Positions 33,880 through 38,292 of a stretch of 38,292 nt of DNA are shown here, one piece after another (position 1 is the first letter of the stretch; each line of letters begins with the position of its first letter). Below the pieces are notes generated by a model. It was given only the letters and a program-made list of their open reading frames with translations, did no database searches and had not been told where the DNA came from. This stretch comes from Deltaproteobacteria bacterium (GTDB taxonomy: Bacteria; Desulfobacterota; Dissulfuribacteria; Dissulfuribacterales; UBA3076), in contig DQXT01000051.1 of assembly GCA_011042225.1 (NCBI GenBank), forward strand, positions 1 to 38,292, given 5' to 3'. The position numbers were made by a program, and so were the translations under genes.

Positions 33880-34423
33880 GAGACCTCTGAGAAACTTTCT
33901 AGCTAATTTTAAAACATACCTAATACTAATATCTTGCTATATATTACTCAATATTATATAATCTCTCTGAATCCAATTAAGGAGAGCTAACGATGATTAA
34001 GAAGAAAGAGACTCAACTATCATTTGCGCAACTCCAGGTCAATAAGTGCCTAGACGAAACTAACTGGTTGCACAAGATAGATGACCTTATCGATTGGGAG
34101 CCAATAAGACAGAAATTCGCCAACCTTCATCCCTCTAATACCGGAAGACCTGCCTATGACCCTGTCTTTATGTTCAAGATACTCCTCATGCAACAGTGGT
34201 TCAACCTGTCGGACCCCCAGGCTGAAGCCCGGATCAATGACCGGATCTCTTTCAAGATCTTTCTTGGTATGGATATCGCTGATACCGGACCAGATGAGAC
34301 CACCATCTGCAACTTTAGAAACTACAAATAGGCTCATATCGTCTATTTTTGTTATTTGAGCCACTTCAAATTAAGGGCATATGCTAATAATGGGCAAAAA
34401 TAGAAACCTTTTTCAGAGGTCTC
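33880..34423. mobile_element. internally deleted IS5-like element (MITE-like)
   Basis: The left end (33880-33900) and right end (34402-34423) are inverted repeats of 21-22 bases beginning GAGACCTCTGA, with about four differences. Directly outside, CGATA occurs at 33875-33879 and again at 34424-34428, a likely target-site duplication. The 544-bp element is about half the length of a complete relative and holds only the first 112 codons of a transposase and a short in-frame C-terminal piece. It therefore looks like one insertion of an internally deleted, non-autonomous copy. Confidence 0.8.
33993..34403 (+). pseudogene. truncated IS5-family transposase
   Basis: The 112-residue ORF (33993-34331) matches the N-terminal DUF772-type domain of IS5 transposases: LIDWEPIRQKFANLHPSNTGRPAYDPVFMFKILLMQQW, then ARINDRISFKIFLGMD and DETTICNFRN. 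The sequence stops soon after the point where the DDE catalytic domain should begin, so no Asp-Asp-Glu triad is present. Past the TAG, the same frame stays open for 23 codons ending in LRAYANNGQK and a stop at the right inverted repeat, probably the original C-terminus. GGAGAG precedes the ATG. The product cannot catalyse transposition. Confidence 0.85.
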
Positions 34424-34473
34424 CGATAATAAATTGAAAAATCAGTGAAATCTTTTACGTAAGCCGGTTTAAA

Positions 34474-34788
34474 CCCAAAATAGAGCCGAATTAACCCCAT
34501 TAACGCTAATTTTTTCCATTTCCCTGCATAGCAAAACAGTAATCATATAAGCCAGGTGCCCACCCATAACATTGAAACAGACACCCAATTAAACTATCTT
34601 AGCCAAGATAAAATCTCTTTCAAAACCACTTGGGCCTTTGTAACCAAGACGAATGGAGAAAATTACTGTTGTATAGATATTTCAATATTCCTGATAAAGT
34701 CACCTCTCACTTCATGGTAGGCCGTGCTTTTAATCTATTATACCGAAATCCAGATCATTTTAAATTGTTACTGCGAAAGCATCATTAA
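34474..34788 (+). pseudogene. possible frameshifted gene remnant
   Basis: A 58-codon open stretch (34612-34785) ends at TAA and reads like real protein (CNQDEWRKLLLYRYFNIPDK, then a segment ending RNPDHFKLLLRKHH). It has no start codon. The preceding coding-like segment (THNIETDTQLNYLSQDK) is in another frame and joins it at about 34609 only by assuming a frameshift. I do not recognise the family. It lies just beyond the IS remnant in otherwise non-coding AT-rich DNA, which suggests decayed accessory sequence. The left boundary is approximate. Confidence 0.3.
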
Positions 34789-34882
34789 TATTCCTGTCAA
34801 TGAGTATTGATAATGATAGAAATGTTTGTTGGAGACGTTTGTCCAGTAAATTCGTGTTTCACACCTGGAGTTCAACTGCTTC

Positions 34883-34910
34883 TTGACAATAATAATTGTC
34901 GGAATATAAT
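34883..34910 (+). promoter_or_regulatory. consensus sigma-70 promoter of the tRNA gene
   Basis: TTGACA (34883-34888) and TATAAT (34905-34910) both match consensus perfectly, with a 16-base spacer; the tRNA begins 17 bases after the -10 box. A perfect dyad GACAAT-AATA-ATTGTC (34885-34900) overlaps the -35 box and spacer. Confidence 0.82.
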
Positions 34911-34926
34911 TGACCACTTAACCGGT

Positions 34927-35000
34927 GGGCCCATAGCTCAGTTGGTCAGAGCCACCGGCTCATAACCGGTTGGTCCCAGGTTCGAATCCTGGTGGGCCCA
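34927..35000 (+). tRNA. tRNA with CAU anticodon (tRNA-Met; tRNA-Ile2 not excluded)
   Basis: The 74-base sequence folds as a complete cloverleaf: 7-bp acceptor stem (GGGCCCA with TGGGCCC), D arm with AGTTGGT, anticodon stem ACCGG/CCGGT with loop CTCATAA, and T arm CCAGG-TTCGAAT-CCTGG. The anticodon is CAU. I favour elongator tRNA-Met, since an initiator would lack the usual 1-72 pair. A CAU tRNA can also be the lysidine-modified isoleucine tRNA. CCA is not encoded. Confidence 0.93.
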
Positions 35001-35088
35001 TTTATAATAAATAATGAGGACAGCAAAAATTCTGACTAAATACGATATTGAATTAAAAACCAATCTGATCGGACAACCTGCAAAGCAG

Positions 35089-35121
35089 AAGGTGCAATTT
35101 CTTTATTTTGCACCTTTTTTG
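35089..35121 (+). terminator. rho-independent terminator after the tRNA gene
   Basis: AAGGTGCAA (35089-35097) pairs perfectly with TTGCACCTT (35108-35116), followed by a T-run. It lies about 90 bases after the tRNA and 45 bases before the Nif3-family start, so the latter has its own promoter or depends on read-through. Confidence 0.85.
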
Positions 35122-35164
35122 TCTTAATGGCCTTAAGCAGAGACAAAAAGATGGAACAATCACC

Positions 35165-36046
35165 ATGACTCCAACTGTAGGTGAAATATGGAATGTCCTT
35201 TGCAGATGGGCACCTCCTGGGTTAGCAGAATCTTGGGATAATATAGGGCTTCAAGTTGGAGACCCGGAAGCGTCTGTTCAAACACTTATGATAGCCCTCG
35301 ATGCTACGGAAAATGTATTAGACGCAGCCGCCAAACGAAAGGCCCAGATGGTATTAACACACCATCCCTTACTGTTCAGGCCGGTAAGCTCGTTTGACAT
35401 CTCAAAATCAGTTCCCCGCCTTCTGGCGGGTTTTTTGCGTAAAAACATAGCCCTTGCAGCGGCCCACACCAACCTTGACTCGACTGTTGGTGGTGTTAGC
35501 GACTTATTAGCAAATATATTAGGCATTTCCGATGTAAAACCCCTGTATACATCTGATGAAAATAATCCACGGGTTGGATTGGGAAGAATAGGCAACCTGT
35601 CATGCAGTTGCAAATTGTCCGAAATAATGGACAAGGTTTCCAATATGTTAGGAAATCATGGACTTTTGGTAGTAGGCCAACCTGGACAAACAATTACCAG
35701 GGTAGCTATTTGTGGAGGTTCCGGATCAGATCTTTGGCCTCTGGTTATAGATAAAGGCGCCGACCTATTTCTGAGCGCTGAGATCAAACATCACGTTGCC
35801 CGTGAAGCAGAACAGATGGGAAAGGCTATTATAGACGCAGGACACTTCTATACAGAATGGCCTTTAGTGCCAGCAATGGCTGAATATATGAAACGGCAGG
35901 CCTCGGAAGAGGGATGGGACTTAGAAATATATATTTTTGACAACGAAAAATCCCCATTCTGGCTTTGGATAAACAAAAAGGCCAAAGCCGGCGAGTTTAT
36001 GGCTGACACAAGGCCCTTGCTCTCTATAAATAATTCCTTTTCTTAG
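35165..36046 (+). CDS. Nif3/YbgI-family dinuclear metal protein
   Basis: This 293-residue protein belongs to the Nif3-like family, often named GTP cyclohydrolase I type 2 without firm biochemistry. The dinuclear metal ligands are recognisable: LTHHPLLF (His-His), AAHTNLDS (His and Asp) and, near the C-terminus, DAGHFYTEWP (His and Glu). The ATG giving MTPTVGEIW is chosen; an open TTG at 35108 lies inside the preceding terminator and is not credible. About 30 residues follow the usual family end. It is immediately followed by the coiled-coil zinc-ribbon gene, a pairing seen in many bacteria. Confidence 0.9.
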   Translation: MTPTVGEIWNVLCRWAPPGLAESWDNIGLQVGDPEASVQTLMIALDATENVLDAAAKRKAQMVLTHHPLLFRPVSSFDISKSVPRLLAGFLRKNIALAAAHTNLDSTVGGVSDLLANILGISDVKPLYTSDENNPRVGLGRIGNLSCSCKLSEIMDKVSNMLGNHGLLVVGQPGQTITRVAICGGSGSDLWPLVIDKGADLFLSAEIKHHVAREAEQMGKAIIDAGHFYTEWPLVPAMAEYMKRQASEEGWDLEIYIFDNEKSPFWLWINKKAKAGEFMADTRPLLSINNSFS

Positions 36047-36060
36047 ACAAGGAGCGAAAA

Positions 36061-36771
36061 TTGAAACAAGAACTTGCAATTCTAATACGATTACAAGGTA
36101 TTGATCTTGAACTTCGTAAAATAAATGAGGAAAAATCCTCTGCCCCAAAAAATCTCGAAGACCTCCAGGAACAACTTTCATCTAAAGAGGCCGAACTCGA
36201 TGAACTTAATGAACGTGTAACAGAAATTCAAAAAAGGAAAGTGGATATAGAGGATGAATTTGAGTTAGAGAATATACGTCTTGGAAAATCCCAAAAAAAG
36301 CTTTCATCCTTAAAGACCAATAGGGAATATCAGGCATTGCAGAAAGAAATTAACGAAATAAAAAAGACCAATACGGACAGAGAAGATGAAATTCTGGCCA
36401 TAATGGAGGAAATAAGCTCTTTGCAGGAACAGATAGAAGAAAGAAATAAGCAGATCAAACAGTATCGCAAGCAAATAAGGGCAGAGAAAAAACGCGTCCA
36501 AGAAGTAGAGGAAAGGCTGAACGCCAAGATTATCGACCTAACTGAGGAGAGACAGGCTGTATCCAAAGATATAAGCCCGAACCTGTTATCCAAATATAAC
36601 TTTCTTAAAGACAGGAGGGATTGTGTTGCGGTGGCAGCGGTAACTGATGGTGTCTGTTCTGCATGTAACATGAATATTCCCCCTCAACTCTTTAATGAAC
36701 TGCTTAGAGATGAAAAGATATTGACTTGTCCTTCTTGTCAGCGCCTGATATATGCTTTAAAAGTAAGTTGA
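36061..36771 (+). CDS. coiled-coil zinc-ribbon protein (COG1579 type)
   Basis: The 236-residue protein is almost entirely charged coiled coil from about residue 10 to 180. It ends in a C4 zinc ribbon made of CSAC and CPSC about 24 residues apart, within the family segment NMNIPPQLFNELLR. The start is TTG with AGGAG six bases before it. It begins 14 bases after the Nif3-family stop, so they form one unit. Relatives are annotated as nucleic-acid-binding zinc-ribbon proteins and their role is not settled. The RNase P RNA gene begins eight bases after its stop. Confidence 0.9.
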   Translation: MKQELAILIRLQGIDLELRKINEEKSSAPKNLEDLQEQLSSKEAELDELNERVTEIQKRKVDIEDEFELENIRLGKSQKKLSSLKTNREYQALQKEINEIKKTNTDREDEILAIMEEISSLQEQIEERNKQIKQYRKQIRAEKKRVQEVEERLNAKIIDLTEERQAVSKDISPNLLSKYNFLKDRRDCVAVAAVTDGVCSACNMNIPPQLFNELLRDEKILTCPSCQRLIYALKVS

Positions 36772-36778
36772 TGTTCTT

Positions 36779-37152
36779 GCTGGCGGAGACAGCCGGTGAT
36801 CGCCAGGTAATATCTTTTACCTGGAGGAAAGTCCGGGCTCCACAGGGCAGGGTGGTCCGTAACGCGGACCGGGGGTAACCTTAGGGAAAGTGCCACAGAA
36901 AAGATACCGCCAGTTCTTTATCTGGTAAGGGTGAAAAGGTGAGGTAAGAGCTCACCAGCTGCAACGGTGACGTTACAGGCTTGGTAAACCCCACCCGTAG
37001 CAAAATCAAATAGGGGAGCGCTTGAGAGTGGCCCGCTCGAAGCTCCCGGGTAGATTGCGTGAGGTGTCGAGCAATCGACATCCCAGATGAATGGTCACCA
37101 CCTTGTATACTCCAAGGGAACAGAACCCGGCTTATGACTGGTCTCCACCGGC
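36779..37152 (+). ncRNA. rnpB: RNase P RNA, bacterial class A
   Basis: RNase P RNA removes 5' leaders from tRNA precursors. The conserved 5' core GAGGAAAGTCCGGGCTCCA (about 36832-36850), GGTAAGGGTGAAA (about 36925-36937) and the 3' core ACAGAACCCGGCTTA (about 37120-37134) are present in order. The termini pair as helix P1 (GGCGGAGAC with GTCTCCACC). The length of about 374 bases is typical of class A. A T-run directly after P1 may terminate transcription. The ends are set from the P1 pairing. Confidence 0.96.
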
Positions 37153-37224
37153 TATTTTTTTGTGGAAAATTGGTTATATTTATTCACACTGAATATGCGA
37201 TATTTTTATAATTGTATCTAAAAA

Positions 37225-38085
37225 ATGAAAGAGAAAAAGGTATCAAAGACCGTCACACTCGCTGATATCCAAAACAAAAAGGCATCAGGCGAAAAAATTA
37301 CCATGCTTACGGCCTACGATTACAGTATGGCCAGAATATTAGACGAAGCCGGTCTGGACATAGTATTGGTGGGTGATTCTCTGGGCATGGTGGCCTTGGG
37401 TTATGACTCTACAGTACCGGTCAGTATGGAGGAGATGATTCACCACTGCAGCGCGGTCCGGAGAGGAGTTAACAGGGCACTGCTGATTGGAGACATGCCT
37501 TACCTGTCATACCAGATATCCAAAAATGAAGCGGTAAAAAACGCAGGCCGGTTTATCAAAAATGCCGGTTGCCACGGCGTCAAATTGGAAGGCGGCTATG
37601 ACATGGCACCTACCATTGAAAAAATGGTCAAGGCGGGCATTTCCGTTATGGGGCACATAGGCCTCACTCCCCAAACAGCAATAGCACTTGGTGGATATAA
37701 GGTACAGGGTCGAGACCTGAAATCGGCAAAAAAACTAATTGAGGATGCCAAGGCGGTGGCTAATGCAGGGGCCTTTTCACTCGTCTTGGAGTGCATTCCG
37801 TCTATCATTGCAAAGACAATCACAGAGATGGTCTCCATCCCCACAATAGGTATAGGGGCAGGTCCACACTGCGACGGCCAGGTCCTTGTAATCAACGACC
37901 TGCTTGGCTTTTTTGAAAAATTTACACCGAGTTTCGTAAAACGCTACGTAAATCTCAATCCCAAGATAAAGGAAGCCATAGATAATTATATTAATGAAGT
38001 AAAAAATGGCGTATTCCCAGGGCCTGAGCACAGCTTCAGAGGCGGTGAGGAGCTTTTGGAAGACCTTAAATCCGAAAACAAATAA
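37225..38085 (+). CDS. panB: 3-methyl-2-oxobutanoate hydroxymethyltransferase PanB
   Basis: PanB makes ketopantoate from 2-oxoisovalerate and methylene-tetrahydrofolate, the first step of pantothenate synthesis. The 286-residue TIM-barrel protein has MLTAYDYSMARILDEAG, VLVGDSLGMVALGYDST with the metal Asp (about residue 50), VKLEGGY, MGHIGLTPQ, VLECIP with the catalytic Glu, and IPTIGIGAGPHCDGQVLV. The length is near the family mean. No strong ribosome site is visible before the ATG, but alternatives are not better. panC and panD are not next to it in the window. Confidence 0.96.
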   Translation: MKEKKVSKTVTLADIQNKKASGEKITMLTAYDYSMARILDEAGLDIVLVGDSLGMVALGYDSTVPVSMEEMIHHCSAVRRGVNRALLIGDMPYLSYQISKNEAVKNAGRFIKNAGCHGVKLEGGYDMAPTIEKMVKAGISVMGHIGLTPQTAIALGGYKVQGRDLKSAKKLIEDAKAVANAGAFSLVLECIPSIIAKTITEMVSIPTIGIGAGPHCDGQVLVINDLLGFFEKFTPSFVKRYVNLNPKIKEAIDNYINEVKNGVFPGPEHSFRGGEELLEDLKSENK

Positions 38086-38137
38086 ATATACTTTTAGCAC
38101 CAAAAAAAGAATTTCTGTCTGATATATCCTAATCAAT

Positions 38138-38161
38138 AAGGATTATGGGGTAATCCTTTTA
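38138..38161 (+). terminator. terminator after panB
   Basis: AAGGATTA (38138-38145) pairs perfectly with TAATCCTT (38151-38158) around a TGGGG loop, with a short T-run overlapping the stem end. It lies about 50 bases after the panB stop. Confidence 0.65.
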
Positions 38162-38183
38162 CAAAACCCATAGATTCTTTTTA

Positions 38184-38270
38184 AGGACAAGGCGAAGCGA
38201 GGAAGAAAAATCAACCAGCAGGCGTAGCGCCCGAAGACGAAAATCTGGCAGGTAGAGGCTGCGGGATCAA
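38184..38270. repeat. probable dispersed intergenic repeat at the window end
   Basis: This GC-rich non-coding segment (GGACAAGGCGAAGCGAGG, then CAGGCGTAGCGCCCGAAGACG) is unlike the AT-rich sequence around it. It has the style of dispersed intergenic repeats of Desulfobacterota. Only one copy is present here and the right boundary is uncertain. Confidence 0.35.
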
Positions 38271-38292
38271 AATTGTTTTTCCCATCCTCAGA

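Noticed and set aside
34927-35000. tRNA gene as the attachment site of an integrated element
   Set aside because: No integrase gene and no direct repeat of the tRNA 3' end was seen in the flanking sequence.
35108-35164. Longer start (TTG) for the Nif3-family gene
   Set aside because: This start lies in the 3' arm of a rho-independent terminator and adds residues absent from the family.
1-38292. CRISPR array or defence island
   Set aside because: No regularly spaced repeats with unique spacers and no Cas, restriction-modification or toxin-antitoxin genes were recognised.

Overview
The window looks like a chromosomal segment of a Gram-negative, anaerobe-type bacterium, most likely from the Desulfobacterota (the former Deltaproteobacteria). 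That placement is inferred from the mixture of genes: AMP-forming acetyl-CoA synthetases with an outer-membrane porin and an OFA-type carrier, a sigma-54 regulator with a sigma-54 promoter, FmdB, archease-RtcB, and EF-P with EpmA and a KamA-type radical SAM enzyme. No 16S gene or other decisive marker is present. Most of the window is ordinary housekeeping DNA with short spacers. There is no CRISPR array, prophage or complete transposon.

Layout. 1-2000: an Smr-domain protein, an OB-fold lipoprotein and a CBS-pair protein, all plus strand. 2005-7619: a minus-strand operon guaA-dnaE-smpB. 7918-9264: an AgcS-type sodium:amino-acid symporter. 9363-12632: a minus-strand group of a DUF368 membrane protein, rfbD, rfbB and fmdB. 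13081-22002: an acetate or short-chain acid locus with an NtrC-type regulator, a sigma-54 promoter, acs, a porin, a second acs-like gene and an OFA-family MFS carrier. 22169-24934: an isochorismatase-fold hydrolase, a small PnuC-like membrane protein, archease and rtcB. 24951-29056 (minus): cfa, a kamA-family radical SAM gene and an AT-rich YcaO-TPR gene. 29304-31856: acylphosphatase, a small lipoprotein, efp and epmA. 31889-33859 (minus): a CPA2 cation/proton antiporter with TrkA domains. 33880-34423: an internally deleted IS5-like element with both terminal repeats and a flanking 5-bp duplication. 34474-34788: apparent gene debris. 34883-38161: tRNA(CAU) with a near-perfect promoter, a Nif3-family gene, a coiled-coil zinc-ribbon gene, the RNase P RNA and panB.

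How the parts work together. The clearest regulatory unit is the acetate locus: a bacterial enhancer-binding protein, its terminator, a dyad at enhancer distance and a correctly spaced -24/-12 promoter lie in order before acs. The regulator carries Glu instead of the phosphoacceptor Asp and no kinase gene lies nearby, so it may work without phosphorylation. A second theme is protein modification. EF-P keeps the modifiable loop lysine, EpmA follows it directly, and a lysine 2,3-aminomutase-family enzyme lies 2.7 kb away beside a YcaO enzyme with intact ATP-binding motifs and a TPR tail. The KamA/YcaO pairing is the least explained part of the window. Archease next to RtcB is a recognised RNA-ligation pair, here preceded by two genes that hint at nicotinamide metabolism.
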